This document shows positions 35,000-44,936 of a DNA stretch of 64,000 bases, one piece after another. This stretch comes from Chitinophaga sancti (lineage in GTDB: Bacteria; Bacteroidota; Bacteroidia; Chitinophagales; Chitinophagaceae): NCBI RefSeq assembly GCF_034087045.1, contig NZ_CP139247.1:1364001-1428000 (forward strand), given 5' to 3'. Each line of letters starts with the position of its first letter. Within the stretch, counting starts at the first letter, position 1. The translations under genes were made by a program, and so were the position numbers. Under the pieces are notes generated by a model. It had not been told where the DNA came from and did not search any database. It saw only the letters and a list, made by a program, of their open reading frames with translations.

Positions 35000-35515
35000 T
35001 AGTAACTGACCTATTTCTTCCCAGGTGTTTACACGTTTGTAGCCAGAAATATTGACATTGTGAGGTGCTGTAAACATCAACGGTTCGCCTTTGAAATATT
35101 GTAGATTTTTCACGTGATCATCGATCATGTAATCAGCATGTACAATGGTCTTGGATCCACAGAAAACGATACGTTCCCACCCAATAAATGGAAAATGCTC
35201 CTGTAACCAATCCAACTTTTCAACGAGTGATTGTGGAAACTCCATGGCTGCAGATACGATGAATACATCGTGTTTGTCAAATAATGCTTTGACTACCTCC
35301 TGGCAGTCCTTGAGGACTGGCTTGTTCCTGAAAAACCCTGGTTCATACAGAAATCCTCTGATCACGTCTTTGCCTGCAGGAAAACCTTCCGTTTCCGGTA
35401 AGCCCAAGAGGGAATTTCTGTCAATTGTTTCACCGTAGCGTGCTGCGTACCAGTCGATGTATTGCTGGCAGGTATCTGCCATAACTCCATCCATGTCTAT
35501 AGCTATTCTTGCCAT
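34994..35515 (-). CDS. 5'(3')-deoxyribonucleotidase (NT5C-type HAD phosphatase)
   Basis: 173 residues. HAD motif I is IDMDGVMAD (nucleophile Asp7, acid/base Asp9), motif II near FIVSAAMEFP, and motif III/IV near FCGSKTIVHADYMIDDH. This is the small 5'-nucleotidase (NT5C) type that dephosphorylates deoxynucleoside monophosphates. Its 3' end overlaps that of the RAYT-like gene by 6 bp. It is divergent from a DeoR regulator across a 94-bp gap filled with phased TTGCA-type repeats, so the two are probably co-regulated. Confidence 0.85.
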   Translation of the reverse strand: MARIAIDMDGVMADTCQQYIDWYAARYGETIDRNSLLGLPETEGFPAGKDVIRGFLYEPGFFRNKPVLKDCQEVVKALFDKHDVFIVSAAMEFPQSLVEKLDWLQEHFPFIGWERIVFCGSKTIVHADYMIDDHVKNLQYFKGEPLMFTAPHNVNISGYKRVNTWEEIGQLLL

Positions 35516-35528
35516 ATTTTGCGATTTG

Positions 35529-35607
35529 TTGCAAATTTATGCAAATAACACAAAATACACCGCAAAATATTGCATGTTTTTACTTAATATTGCAGAAAAT
35601 TGCAAGA
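35529..35607. promoter_or_regulatory. Helically phased operator-like repeats
   Basis: Three copies of a TGCAAAtttaTGCAA-like element stand at about 35529-35546, 35560-35576 and 35589-35607. The GCA cores are at 35531/35541, 35562/35572 and 35592/35602, i.e. ~10 bp inside each copy and 30-31 bp between copies. They fill the gap between the divergent nucleotidase and DeoR genes. An autoregulatory DeoR operator is the likely reading. Confidence 0.55.
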
Positions 35608-35609
35608 AC

Positions 35610-36356
35610 ATGCTGAAAGAGGAACGTTTTGAGTACATCCTCAGAAAGTTACAGGCAGATCATAAAGTGTTGCATACGGAGTTGAGTAATGACTTAAATG
35701 TGTCAGAAGATACCGTGCGTCGTGATCTGGAAGCCCTGGCGCAAAATGGTTTGTTAATCAAAGTAAGGGGAGGGGCCATTCCTCATTCTCCCAATCCGTT
35801 TAATTTTACAGAAAGAATCTCTATTCACGAAGATGACAAAAGAGCGATAGCTGACAAAGCACTCTCATTTTTGCACAATGGCCAGACTATTATAATGGAT
35901 GGTGGTACTACCACTTATGCACTCGTCAAATTATTCCCTCCTGCATTACAGCTGACAGTTGTTACTCCCAGTATTCCCATTGCCATGCAATTGATGGAAC
36001 ATCCGGGGGTAGACGTTATTCTTACCGGGGGGCGTATTTTCAAGAGTTCGCAGGTAACGGCGGGGATTGAAACGATTCGTATGATAGAGAAGCTACGTGC
36101 TGATATCTGTTTCATGGGCGTATGCAGTTTGCATACAGAAGTGGGTGTGACGGGGCCTCATCTGGATGAAGCCACCGTAAAAAATGTGATGGTACAGTCT
36201 GCAAACAAAGTGATTGCTCTGGCCACGAGCGATAAGATGGGAACAGCGGAACCATATAAAGTATGTGATATAAGAGAGATGGATACGATTATAACCGACG
36301 AGGCAGGATTAGCCATGGCAGGACCTTACAGAGAGCTGGGTATTAACGTGATCTGA
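35610..36356 (+). CDS. DeoR/GlpR family transcriptional regulator
   Basis: 248 residues from ATG at 35610 (MLKEERFEYILRKLQADHKV). The N-terminal winged HTH has HTELSNDLNVSEDTVRRDLE, the classic DeoR signature, then LIKVRGGAI. The C-terminal sugar-phosphate-binding domain (~75-235) shows DGGTTTYALVKL and GGRIFKSSQVTAG. Such proteins sense phosphorylated sugars or nucleosides. The next gene, 14 bp on, is an MFS transporter, and the divergent gene is a nucleotidase, which suggests nucleoside or sugar uptake control. Confidence 0.92.
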   Translation: MLKEERFEYILRKLQADHKVLHTELSNDLNVSEDTVRRDLEALAQNGLLIKVRGGAIPHSPNPFNFTERISIHEDDKRAIADKALSFLHNGQTIIMDGGTTTYALVKLFPPALQLTVVTPSIPIAMQLMEHPGVDVILTGGRIFKSSQVTAGIETIRMIEKLRADICFMGVCSLHTEVGVTGPHLDEATVKNVMVQSANKVIALATSDKMGTAEPYKVCDIREMDTIITDEAGLAMAGPYRELGINVI

Positions 36357-36370
36357 TTTTAATTATCTAT

Positions 36371-37528
36371 ATGTTTCAGGAATTGACAGCAGGCCTTCCG
36401 CAGCGGCGGCAGGCGCGCATAGCAGTGAGCGCACTATTTTTTCTGACGGGATTTTGCTTTTTCAGTTGGGCTACCCGTATTCCGGACATTCAACAAAAGT
36501 TACATCTTTCTGAAGGGCAGTTAGGTGGATTGTTATTGGCTTTGCCGATAGGTTCCCTTTTGTCTATGCCGGCAGCTGGTGCGCTGGTTGGTAAGTATGG
36601 CAGCAGGCAGATTCTGCTGGTGTTTGGATCTTTGTATGGTTTGATTTTGCCGACCCTTGGTCTGGCAGGGGAGACCTGGATACTCTTTACATTGTTGGTA
36701 GTGTTTGGGTTTTGTGGCAACATTGCTAATATTGCAGTGAACACACAGGCGGTATTTGTAGAAAAAATGTATGGCAGATCTGTGATGGCTTCCTTTCATG
36801 GATTGTGGAGTTCTGGTGGGTTGGCAGGTTCTCTGCTGGCGTGGGGAATGCAGAAGTGGCATATATTGCCCTATCAGCATTTTCTGGTGAGTATGGTGAT
36901 TGTATTTATCATCCTTATGGTGAATATCAATCATGTGGTAAGGCATGATGACAAAGCCGGTGAGCGTGAAGAAAAGCAGCCGCTATTTGTATTACCTGAC
37001 AAGTTCCTGATGATCCTTGGCATTATTGCTTTTGCCTCTATGATTTGCGAGGGAGCTATGTTTGACTGGAGTGGGGTATATTTCAGAAAAGTGATTCATG
37101 TTAATATTGCGGTAGTAGGTACTAACGCCTTTATGAGTACGATGGCGTCTTTCCGCTTCCTCGCAGATTATCTGAAGTTGCGTTTTGGGGTAAAGCGGGT
37201 ATTACAATTGAGTGGCGGACTTATTGCCGGCGGGCTGTTGCTGGCAGTTGTATTCCCTTATTTTACTACTGCTATTATTGGGTTTCTGATGGTCGGCGCA
37301 GGGGTATCTTCAGTTGTTCCACTGGTATATAGTGCAGCAGGGCGGAGTAATACTATGACTCCGGGAATGGCCCTGGCGGCGGTTTCTACGATTGGTTATC
37401 TCGGATTTCTGTTTGGTCCGGTTTTGATTGGGTTAGTTGCCCAGATCATTAGTTTGAGGGCGTCTTTCTTTCTTATTGCTCTGATGGGTTTATCCATTGC
37501 AGTGATGAGTAACCGTGTCAAAAATTAA
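36371..37528 (+). CDS. MFS transporter (YbjJ-like)
   Basis: 385 residues with about 12 hydrophobic helices. The N-terminal half has SWATRIPDIQQKLHLSEGQL, GGLLLALPIGSLLSMPAAGALVGKYGSRQ, and FCGNIANIAVNTQAVFVEKMYGR, a pattern of the YbjJ-type family of the major facilitator superfamily. The substrate is unknown; linkage to the DeoR regulator (14-bp gap, likely one operon) and a nucleotidase suggests a sugar or nucleoside. A terminator follows at 37594. Confidence 0.85.
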   Translation: MFQELTAGLPQRRQARIAVSALFFLTGFCFFSWATRIPDIQQKLHLSEGQLGGLLLALPIGSLLSMPAAGALVGKYGSRQILLVFGSLYGLILPTLGLAGETWILFTLLVVFGFCGNIANIAVNTQAVFVEKMYGRSVMASFHGLWSSGGLAGSLLAWGMQKWHILPYQHFLVSMVIVFIILMVNINHVVRHDDKAGEREEKQPLFVLPDKFLMILGIIAFASMICEGAMFDWSGVYFRKVIHVNIAVVGTNAFMSTMASFRFLADYLKLRFGVKRVLQLSGGLIAGGLLLAVVFPYFTTAIIGFLMVGAGVSSVVPLVYSAAGRSNTMTPGMALAAVSTIGYLGFLFGPVLIGLVAQIISLRASFFLIALMGLSIAVMSNRVKN

Positions 37529-37593
37529 GAAGCATATCCAGGAATGGATATGCGTTAGCTCTTACAAAAAGAAAAAACATTATTATTATTTAG

Positions 37594-37635
37594 GGGAAGG
37601 CACTTGTGTAAAAGCAGGTGCCTTCCCTGTTTTAT
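37594..37635 (+). terminator. Terminator of the DeoR-MFS operon
   Basis: A perfect 10-bp stem gggaaggcac/gtgccttccc with a 14-nt loop, followed by tgttttatag. Confidence 0.75.
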
Positions 37636-38103
37636 AGTTATTATTATTTGCCTGATTGTGAATTTCCTGCCCAAGCCATAGGCCACCTTCATGCAGATGA
37701 TTGGTGCATCTGGATCTGATTTTGTATGCTCAGTAAGAATAATAATTGGGTGTTAAGAAATAATTACATGTGCAAACATACAATGGACAATGGTGTTATT
37801 TTGTGTGTGGATGATAATTGGTAGGCTATCCAAACAGTAATCTGCTGGTATTTAACAGATTATTTAAAAACAATATATATATCCATTGGATATCTGGTAT
37901 TGTGGCACTGCAAATTTATATATGTTTAAATATTATTCATTAAGGAAATTGCAGACCGTTATTGGGTTTCAGGTGATAGATTCAATCGTGTTTCAAAGTT
38001 TATTGTGGCAATAAAATTTATAACCCTTAATTTTGCACGATTTTTTTGTCGGGTGAATGAGAAGAAAATCAGCCAGGTTTTAATTTTTCAATGAAATACG
38101 CAA
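37636..38103. other. Intergenic region upstream of carB
   Basis: The end of the region holds a TAATTTTG -7 element (38028-38035) with TTG at 38003-38005, a probable carB promoter (~65-nt leader). The remaining ~370 bp is AT-rich with no convincing ORF or RNA. Confidence 0.45.
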
Positions 38104-40920
38104 ATGCCTAAAGACTCTTCTATCAAATCTGTTCTTATTATTGGTTCTGGTCCTATTATTATTGGTCAGGCATGTGAATTTGACTACTCCGGTTCTCAGG
38201 CAGCACGTTCTCTGCGTGAGGAAGGTATCAAAGTGATCCTGATAAATTCCAATCCGGCCACTATCATGACTGACCCTATGATGGCCGATAGGGTATACTT
38301 ACTACCCCTAACTGTAGAGAGTATAGAACAGATACTGGAAGAGCAGCAGATAGACGCTGTGTTACCTACCATGGGTGGTCAGACCGCCCTGAACCTTTGT
38401 AAGGAGGTAGATGAACTGGGTATCTGGGAAAAATACAATGTTCGCCTGATTGGGGTGGATATCAAAGCTATCGACAAAGCAGAAGACCGTGAACAGTTCC
38501 GCCAGTGGATGATCCAGCTGGGGGTACCAGTAGCGCCTGCAAAAACAGCAAACTCCTTCCTGGAAGGTAAAGAATTCGCACAGGAAATCGGTTTCCCGCT
38601 TGTAATCCGTCCTTCCTTCACCCTGGGTGGTACCGGTGGTGGTTTTGTGCATACCAAAGATGATCTGGACGAAGCTTTGCAGCGTGGTCTTCAGGCATCT
38701 CCGATCCACGAAGTACTGGTAGAGAAAGCCGTACTGGGTTGGAAGGAGTTCGAACTGGAACTGCTGCGTGATTCCAAAGACAATGTAGTGATTATCTGTA
38801 CAGTGGAAAACCTGGATCCAATGGGGATCCATACAGGTGATTCCATTACTGTGGCACCTGCTATGACGCTGAGTGACACTGCTTACCAGCTGATGCGTAA
38901 CAAGGCGATGGAGATGATGCGTGACCTCGGCAACTTTGCTGGTGGTTGTAACGTACAGTTCTCTCTGAATCCTGCTACTGAAGAGATCATCGCTATCGAG
39001 ATCAATCCTCGTGTGAGCCGCTCTTCTGCACTGGCTTCCAAAGCAACTGGTTATCCAATTGCAAAGATTGCTGCTAAACTGGCAATCGGTTATACACTGG
39101 ATGAACTGGAGAACCAGATCACCAGAACCACTTCGGCTTTCTTCGAACCGGCACTGGACTACGTAATCGTAAAGATGCCACGCTGGAACTTCGATAAATT
39201 TAAAGGTGCTGATCAGACACTGGGTCTGCAGATGAAGTCAGTAGGTGAGGTAATGGCAATTGGCCGTACTTTCCCTGAGGCTTTGCAGAAGGCTTGTCAG
39301 AGTCTGGAGAACGATGCACTGGGCCTGGGTTACTATGGTAAATCCCAGATGAAGAGCGAGCAATTGCTGGAAAGAATGAAGACACCTACCTGGGACAGGA
39401 TTTTCCGTATCAAGGATGCCCTGATGGAAGGTGTATCTGTAAAGCACCTGCACCAGCTTACCTATATTGACAAATGGTTCCTGCACCAGATCAATGATAT
39501 CGTGACCCTGGAAAAACAACTGATGGAGCATGATCTGGATACAATACCGGTTGATATGCTGCGTGAAGCAAAACGTATGGGCTTCTCCGATGCACAGCTG
39601 GTAAACCTGCTGGGTAATTGTGAAGAAGAAGAGGTATACGCAAAACGTAAGGAACTGGGCATCACCCGTACTTACAAAATGGTAGATACCTGTTCTGCGG
39701 AATTTGAAGCAAAAACTCCTTATTTCTATTCCACATTTGATTCTGTAAACGAAAGCCAGCCTTCTGAAAAGAAGAAAGTAATCGTACTGGGTTCGGGTCC
39801 TAACCGTATCGGTCAGGGTATCGAATTTGACTACTGCTGTACGCATGGTCTGCAGGCGATTCAGGAATGCGGTTACGATGCTATCATGGTAAACTGTAAC
39901 CCTGAAACAGTATCTACTGACTTCGATATGGCGAACAAGCTGTACTTCGAACCAGTATTCTGGGAGCATCTGTGGGAGATTATCGAACTGGAAAAACCTG
40001 AAGGGGTGATTGTACAGCTGGGTGGACAGACTGCGCTGAAACTGGCTAAAAAACTGGAAGAAAAAGGAATTCGCATCATTGGTACATCCTTTGACAACAT
40101 GGATATTGCCGAAGACCGTGGCCGTTTCTCCGACCTGCTGAAAGAACTGAACATTCCTTATCCTAAGTATGGCACTGCCTACAATACGGATGATGCGATT
40201 GAAGTAGCGAAAGAAGTTGGTTATCCGGTACTGGTTCGTCCTTCATATGTATTGGGCGGTCAGCGTATGCGTATCGTAATTAACGAAGAAGAACTGGAAA
40301 GCTCTGTACTGAGCCTGCTGAAACACTTACCAGGTAACAAAATTCTGATTGACCACTTCCTGGATCGTTGTCAGGAGGCAGAGATCGACGGTATCTTTGA
40401 TGGCGAAAACTTCCATGTAATGGGTGTAATGGAGCACATCGAGCCTGCAGGTATTCACAGTGGCGACAGTAACGCGGTACTGCCAGCGTTCAACCTGTCT
40501 CCAATGGAAGTAACAACAATGGAGTATTACGCTGAGAAGATTGCAAGGGCACTTGATATCCGTGGATTGATCAACATTCAGTTTGCCATCAAGAATGGTC
40601 AGGTGTTTGTGATCGAAGCTAATCCACGTGCATCGCGTACTACACCATTCATCGCTAAAGCTTATCAGGTACCTTACCTGAATATAGCAACCAAAGTGAT
40701 GCTGGGTAAGAATAAACTGACCGATTTCACCATCGAGAAGAAACTGGACGGTTTTGCAATTAAGGAGCCTGTGTTCTCTTTCAATAAGTTCCCAGGTGTG
40801 AACAAGGAATTAGGCCCTGAAATGAAATCAACAGGTGAAGCGATCCGCTTTATTAAAGACCTGCGTGATCCATATTTCAGAACCTTGTACAAGGAGAAGA
40901 GCATGTATCTGAGCAAATAA
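38104..40920 (+). CDS. carB: Carbamoyl-phosphate synthase large subunit, without allosteric domain
   Basis: 938 residues. Two ATP-grasp halves are visible: half 1 starts [20 protein letters not shown] and contains [13 protein letters not shown]; half 2 starts [20 protein letters not shown] and contains [15 protein letters not shown]. The protein makes carbamoyl phosphate for pyrimidine and arginine synthesis with the small subunit CarA, not present here. It ends [20 protein letters not shown]..., where the ~130-residue MGS-like allosteric domain of E. coli CarB (1073 residues) would begin. Shorter CarB proteins occur in other Bacteroidota, so this is probably lineage-wide and not a truncation. 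Confidence 0.93.
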   Translation: MPKDSSIKSVLIIGSGPIIIGQACEFDYSGSQAARSLREEGIKVILINSNPATIMTDPMMADRVYLLPLTVESIEQILEEQQIDAVLPTMGGQTALNLCKEVDELGIWEKYNVRLIGVDIKAIDKAEDREQFRQWMIQLGVPVAPAKTANSFLEGKEFAQEIGFPLVIRPSFTLGGTGGGFVHTKDDLDEALQRGLQASPIHEVLVEKAVLGWKEFELELLRDSKDNVVIICTVENLDPMGIHTGDSITVAPAMTLSDTAYQLMRNKAMEMMRDLGNFAGGCNVQFSLNPATEEIIAIEINPRVSRSSALASKATGYPIAKIAAKLAIGYTLDELENQITRTTSAFFEPALDYVIVKMPRWNFDKFKGADQTLGLQMKSVGEVMAIGRTFPEALQKACQSLENDALGLGYYGKSQMKSEQLLERMKTPTWDRIFRIKDALMEGVSVKHLHQLTYIDKWFLHQINDIVTLEKQLMEHDLDTIPVDMLREAKRMGFSDAQLVNLLGNCEEEEVYAKRKELGITRTYKMVDTCSAEFEAKTPYFYSTFDSVNESQPSEKKKVIVLGSGPNRIGQGIEFDYCCTHGLQAIQECGYDAIMVNCNPETVSTDFDMANKLYFEPVFWEHLWEIIELEKPEGVIVQLGGQTALKLAKKLEEKGIRIIGTSFDNMDIAEDRGRFSDLLKELNIPYPKYGTAYNTDDAIEVAKEVGYPVLVRPSYVLGGQRMRIVINEEELESSVLSLLKHLPGNKILIDHFLDRCQEAEIDGIFDGENFHVMGVMEHIEPAGIHSGDSNAVLPAFNLSPMEVTTMEYYAEKIARALDIRGLINIQFAIKNGQVFVIEANPRASRTTPFIAKAYQVPYLNIATKVMLGKNKLTDFTIEKKLDGFAIKEPVFSFNKFPGVNKELGPEMKSTGEAIRFIKDLRDPYFRTLYKEKSMYLSK

Positions 40921-40940
40921 CTTGTAACAGCATATTTTTG

Positions 40941-40977
40941 AAAAGGGGTGTATCTCAATAAGATGCATCCCTTTTTT
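40941..40977 (+). terminator. Terminator of carB
   Basis: Stem aaaaggggtgtatct with agatgcatccctttt, then a T-run. It starts 21 bp after the stop codon. Confidence 0.75.
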
Positions 40978-41045
40978 ATGCTATTACTGCATATTTAATG
41001 CATTGGATAAAGTGAAGTTTTAATGCAGGGGATATATAAAAAATC

Positions 41046-41076
41046 AGAGCCTGATGAAGATCAGGCTCTTTCTTTT
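41046..41076 (+). terminator. Second terminator downstream of carB
   Basis: A perfect 10-bp stem agagcctgat/atcaggctct with tetraloop gaag, then ttcttttccc. No ORF lies between it and the first terminator. Confidence 0.75.
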
Positions 41077-41392
41077 CCCTCAAAATAACCATTAAAGACA
41101 CGACTATTTACTTACATAAATAGCGTGACCGGTAATGCAGTTTACTATAAATATTAAATATTAAAAAGATGTTAACTAATCAATAACAGATGAAAATAGT
41201 GATAATTCTTATTTATTTGATTTTTAATAATATAATAAATATTTAATTATTAATATGTGTAAAACATCTTTTAAAGGCGTGAATATTTTCATCTTATTAA
41301 CTTATCATGATGACTTCCCAGGTATCAAATTTTTACTCCTGAGATTGGTGAAGTAAATTGCCGTATTCCATTTTGTTAACCAATACAAAGTC
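41077..41392. other. AT-rich intergenic region upstream of comEC
   Basis: 316 bp with very AT-rich stretches (41160-41260). I see no ORF, RNA gene or clear promoter. Confidence 0.4.
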
Positions 41393-43333
41393 ATGTTTGT
41401 TTACATCCTGAAAACCGCTCCTTTTTTGCGGGTTGTGATTCCATTTATGTTGGGAATCATCTGGCCATTACCATTGTTGTATGTTCTTCCAGCCATACTT
41501 TTTCTTTTAATGCTTCATGTGGGAATCGGTTATTTGCCGCTATGGGTAAAGTTTAAACTGGATGTGTACAGAGGAATTATCCTACAATTATTACTTGTAT
41601 GCATGGGATGTATGCTGGTAGATGCAAAAGAAAAATATAAACATCATCTGATCAAAGCCGCGCCTGATGAGGTGTTAGTTGGTACGATAGCAGCCCCTGT
41701 ACAAAATAGCCTATATGGATATAGAACTGTAGTTGAACTACAGACCAGAGAACAGTTACTGATTTATTTTCCTCCGGATAGCGCTGTTATGGCTATTCAG
41801 GAAGGAGACCGGTTATTGTTCAACGGGCCCGTACAACTCATTTCTTTCAATGGTAATCCTGGTTCCTTCAATTATCGTGAATACTGTGCGACACGATATA
41901 TTTATCAGCAGGTACACCTGCAAACAGGCCACTGGCGGCATATTTCGCAACCTAAAAGTATCTTGTTGCGTTGCCGTAATAGTTGCCTGCAAATCATCAA
42001 CCATTATATAGGTGGCCGGGAAGCTGGTCTGGCAGCGGCTTTGCTAATAGGGTACCGATTTGGTTTAGATAGAGAAATGGTGAATGATTATGTGCAAACG
42101 GGCATTGTACATATCATTGCTATTTCAGGTATGCATCTGGCATTGATATACGGTTGTCTGATCTGGAGCTTGCAATGGTTGCCCATACCTTCACTGAAAG
42201 GAGTGCTGATCATCGTGGTGGTATGGGGTTTTACTTTGCTTACAGGTGCTTCTGCTTCGGTATTGAGAGCTGCTGTGATGCTGACTGTAGTGACTATCGG
42301 GAAGTTCTTTTTAGACCGTGAATCTTCTACTTATAATCAGCTTGCGCTTTCTGCATTCCTGTTGTTATGTTATGATCCTTCGCTGATAAAAGATGTAGGG
42401 TTTCAATTGTCTTACCTGGCGGTGTTGGGCATCCTGTTATTGAATAAGCCATTCGATAGTAAATCTTATTGGTGGCGAAAACTAAGGGAAGCCATCACAA
42501 TCGCTATCGCTGCACAAGCTATTACTTTCCCTTTGTGCCTTTATCTCTTTGGACAGTTTCCATTATATTTTCTGCCAGCGAATCTACTGGCGGTACCCTT
42601 GTCTACTTTAATCCTTTATGGTGAAATAATGTTATTGTGTGTGCAGACTCATTGGCTGGGCGCCTGTCTGCGATGGTTGTTGATAACGATGAATAATATT
42701 GTTGCATGGATAGGACATTTGCCGGGTGCATTAATTTCAGGGTTGCATTTATCAGTGTATGGAGTCGTGGCATTGTATGTTTGTATTGTTGCATACTTAG
42801 CAGGCAGGAAAGGGATTGTTTACATGATGGGCGCTCTTTGTCTGTGGAGTCTGATTGTACTGCCAGGAAAGTTACAACGGCAACAACAGCGGATCATGAT
42901 TGTGTACAATCAGCCACGCCATACGGGCGTTGACTTTATCCAGGGGCATGTAGTTCAGTTCGCAGGAGATGATAGCATATCTGCTGATATGCTGCGGGCA
43001 GCAAGGGATTTTTACGAAGCTGATACAGGAAGGTTAGCAGGGTTTGAACAGCTAGGGCATTTTATTTGTTGTGGAAATAAGCGCGTGGTAATAGTAGACA
43101 GCGCACTGCCAGGTGGAAGACCTACAAAAAAATTCAAGACAGATTATCTTTTACTGTCACATAATCCACGTGTGGCAATCAAAGATTTGCAGGGGTTTTA
43201 CGATGTGGGCTGCTATATTTTTGACGCATCCAGTTCACGCAGCAGGATAGAGAAATGGAAAAGTGAATGTTACACGCTAACTTTGCGCTTCCTTTCGGTT
43301 CCGGACCAGGGAGCCTATGTTGTAAATTTCTAA
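41393..43333 (+). CDS. comEC: ComEC/Rec2-family DNA uptake channel, metal site lost
   Basis: 646 residues. N-terminal transmembrane helices and an OB-like DUF4131 part (~15-190), then the Competence domain (~215-480) with GYRFGLDREMVNDYVQTGIVHIIAISGMHLAL, the usual core of the inner-membrane DNA channel. The C-terminus (~500-646) has the strand order of a metallo-beta-lactamase-like domain (KTDYLLLSHNPRV), but the HxHxDH metal motif is missing. It may import single-stranded DNA but should not degrade the other strand itself. purH follows after 11 bp. Confidence 0.85.
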   Translation: MFVYILKTAPFLRVVIPFMLGIIWPLPLLYVLPAILFLLMLHVGIGYLPLWVKFKLDVYRGIILQLLLVCMGCMLVDAKEKYKHHLIKAAPDEVLVGTIAAPVQNSLYGYRTVVELQTREQLLIYFPPDSAVMAIQEGDRLLFNGPVQLISFNGNPGSFNYREYCATRYIYQQVHLQTGHWRHISQPKSILLRCRNSCLQIINHYIGGREAGLAAALLIGYRFGLDREMVNDYVQTGIVHIIAISGMHLALIYGCLIWSLQWLPIPSLKGVLIIVVVWGFTLLTGASASVLRAAVMLTVVTIGKFFLDRESSTYNQLALSAFLLLCYDPSLIKDVGFQLSYLAVLGILLLNKPFDSKSYWWRKLREAITIAIAAQAITFPLCLYLFGQFPLYFLPANLLAVPLSTLILYGEIMLLCVQTHWLGACLRWLLITMNNIVAWIGHLPGALISGLHLSVYGVVALYVCIVAYLAGRKGIVYMMGALCLWSLIVLPGKLQRQQQRIMIVYNQPRHTGVDFIQGHVVQFAGDDSISADMLRAARDFYEADTGRLAGFEQLGHFICCGNKRVVIVDSALPGGRPTKKFKTDYLLLSHNPRVAIKDLQGFYDVGCYIFDASSSRSRIEKWKSECYTLTLRFLSVPDQGAYVVNF

Positions 43334-43344
43334 TGTTTCCATAC

Positions 43345-44859
43345 ATGCAAAAGCAAATAAAATCAGCACTGATCTCCGTTTTCTATAAAGACAACCTGGA
43401 GAACATCGTTAAAAAATTGGGTGAACAGGGTGTAACCATCTATTCTACCGGTGGTACACAAAAGTTTATTGAAGACTTAGGTGTTTCCTGTGTGGCTGTA
43501 GAAAATCTGACAGCTTATCCTTCCATCCTGGGAGGCCGTGTAAAAACATTGCATCCTAAAGTATTTGGTGGTATTCTTGCTCGTCGGGATAATCCACAGG
43601 ATCTGGAACAGCTTGCACAATACGAGATTCCTGAACTGGATCTGGTAATCGTGGATCTGTATCCGTTCGAAGAGACTGTAAAAAGTACAAAGGAAGAACA
43701 AACTATCATCGAGAAGATCGATATCGGTGGTGTATCTCTGATCAGAGCTGCCGGTAAGAACTACAAAGATGTAGTGATCGTTGCTTCCAAAGACCAGTAT
43801 GCTGATCTGGAAAAAGTACTGACTGACAACAATGGCGCTACTTCACTGGAAGATCGTCGTGCTTTTGCTGCGAAGGCATTTGAAGTATGTGCTAACTACG
43901 ATGTAGCAATTTCACAGTACTTCCTGAACAATGAGCCAGGTGCTTATTTTCAGGTATCTGCGCCTCTGGGTCAGATCATGCGTTATGGAGAAAATCCTCA
44001 CCAGAAGGGTGTATTCTATGGTGACTTGTCTGAAATCTTCAACAAGCTACATGGTAAAGAACTGTCTTACAATAACCTGGTAGACGTAGATGCGGCCTGC
44101 CAGCTGATTCAGGAATTTAAAGACATCACTTTTGCTGTCATTAAGCATACCAACGTATGCGGTATCGCTAGTCGCTCTACCCTGAAAGAAGCTTGGGACG
44201 CTGCGCTGGCTGGTGATAAGGAAAGTGCATTTGGTGGCGTACTGGTTTGTAATGCTATTGTAGATAAAGCGACTGCTGAGTCTATCAGTGAGATCTTTTT
44301 CGAAATCCTGATTGCTCCGGGTTTTGCACCTGATGCATTGGAAGTGCTGCAGGCAAAGAAGAACCGCATCTTATTAGAACAGAAAGCACCTGTTGTAGCT
44401 CCGAATGTATATAAGAATGTACTGAACGGCGTACTGCTGCAGGGAAATGATAAAGGTAACTTCCAGGACTGGAATGATGTAGGTGCTAAACCTGCAACAC
44501 CGGAAGAGAAAGCAGACCTTACCTTTGCTAACATCGTATGTAAACACCTGAAATCTAACGCTATCGCACTGGTGAAAAATCAGCAGCTGATTGGTAAAGG
44601 TTGTGGTCAGACTTCCCGTATCGATGCGCTGCGCCATGCTATTGAAAAAGCAAAGCAATTCAATTTCGATCTGAGAGGGTCAGCTATGGCGTCTGATGCA
44701 TTCTTCCCATTCGATGATTGCGTACGTATCGCTCATGCTGAAGGTATCGTATCTATCATTCAGCCAGGGGGATCTGTTCGTGACAACGACTCAATTACTT
44801 ACTGTAAAGAAAATGATATGGTGATGGTTATGACCGGTATGCGTCATTTCAGACACTAA
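43345..44859 (+). CDS. purH: Bifunctional AICAR transformylase / IMP cyclohydrolase
   Basis: 504 residues. The N-terminal MGS-like IMP cyclohydrolase domain (~1-195) begins IKSALISVFYKDNLENIVKK with IYSTGGTQKFIED and ILGGRVKTLHPKVFGGIL. The C-terminal AICARFT domain (~200-504) has LRYGENPHQKG-type MRYGENPHQKG, KHTNVCGIA and the C-terminal SDAFFPFDDCV...IIQPGGSVRDND. It does the last two steps of IMP synthesis. ATG at 43345 (MQKQIKS) is preferred; ATG at 43333 is possible. It ends at a terminator that touches the next promoter. Confidence 0.96.
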   Translation: MQKQIKSALISVFYKDNLENIVKKLGEQGVTIYSTGGTQKFIEDLGVSCVAVENLTAYPSILGGRVKTLHPKVFGGILARRDNPQDLEQLAQYEIPELDLVIVDLYPFEETVKSTKEEQTIIEKIDIGGVSLIRAAGKNYKDVVIVASKDQYADLEKVLTDNNGATSLEDRRAFAAKAFEVCANYDVAISQYFLNNEPGAYFQVSAPLGQIMRYGENPHQKGVFYGDLSEIFNKLHGKELSYNNLVDVDAACQLIQEFKDITFAVIKHTNVCGIASRSTLKEAWDAALAGDKESAFGGVLVCNAIVDKATAESISEIFFEILIAPGFAPDALEVLQAKKNRILLEQKAPVVAPNVYKNVLNGVLLQGNDKGNFQDWNDVGAKPATPEEKADLTFANIVCKHLKSNAIALVKNQQLIGKGCGQTSRIDALRHAIEKAKQFNFDLRGSAMASDAFFPFDDCVRIAHAEGIVSIIQPGGSVRDNDSITYCKENDMVMVMTGMRHFRH

Positions 44860-44890
44860 GCCTTTCTAAACAGAAAGAATAATATTTTGT

Positions 44891-44920
44891 AAGCACCGGT
44901 TATGCCGGTGCTTATTTTTT
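44891..44920 (+). terminator. Terminator of purH
   Basis: Stem aagcaccgg/ccggtgctt with a T-run. It overlaps by one base with the TATATTTG element at 44920-44927. Confidence 0.75.
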
Positions 44921-44936
44921 ATATTTGTTATCGGCT

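Noticed and set aside
34350..35000. REP palindromes or terminal inverted repeats around the RAYT-like gene
   Set aside because: I looked for paired short palindromes or IS ends on both sides and found none convincing, so it is not called a mobile element.
39238..39969. 243-codon open frame on the minus strand inside carB
   Set aside because: It has no family features and overlaps the two conserved ATP-grasp halves of CarB.
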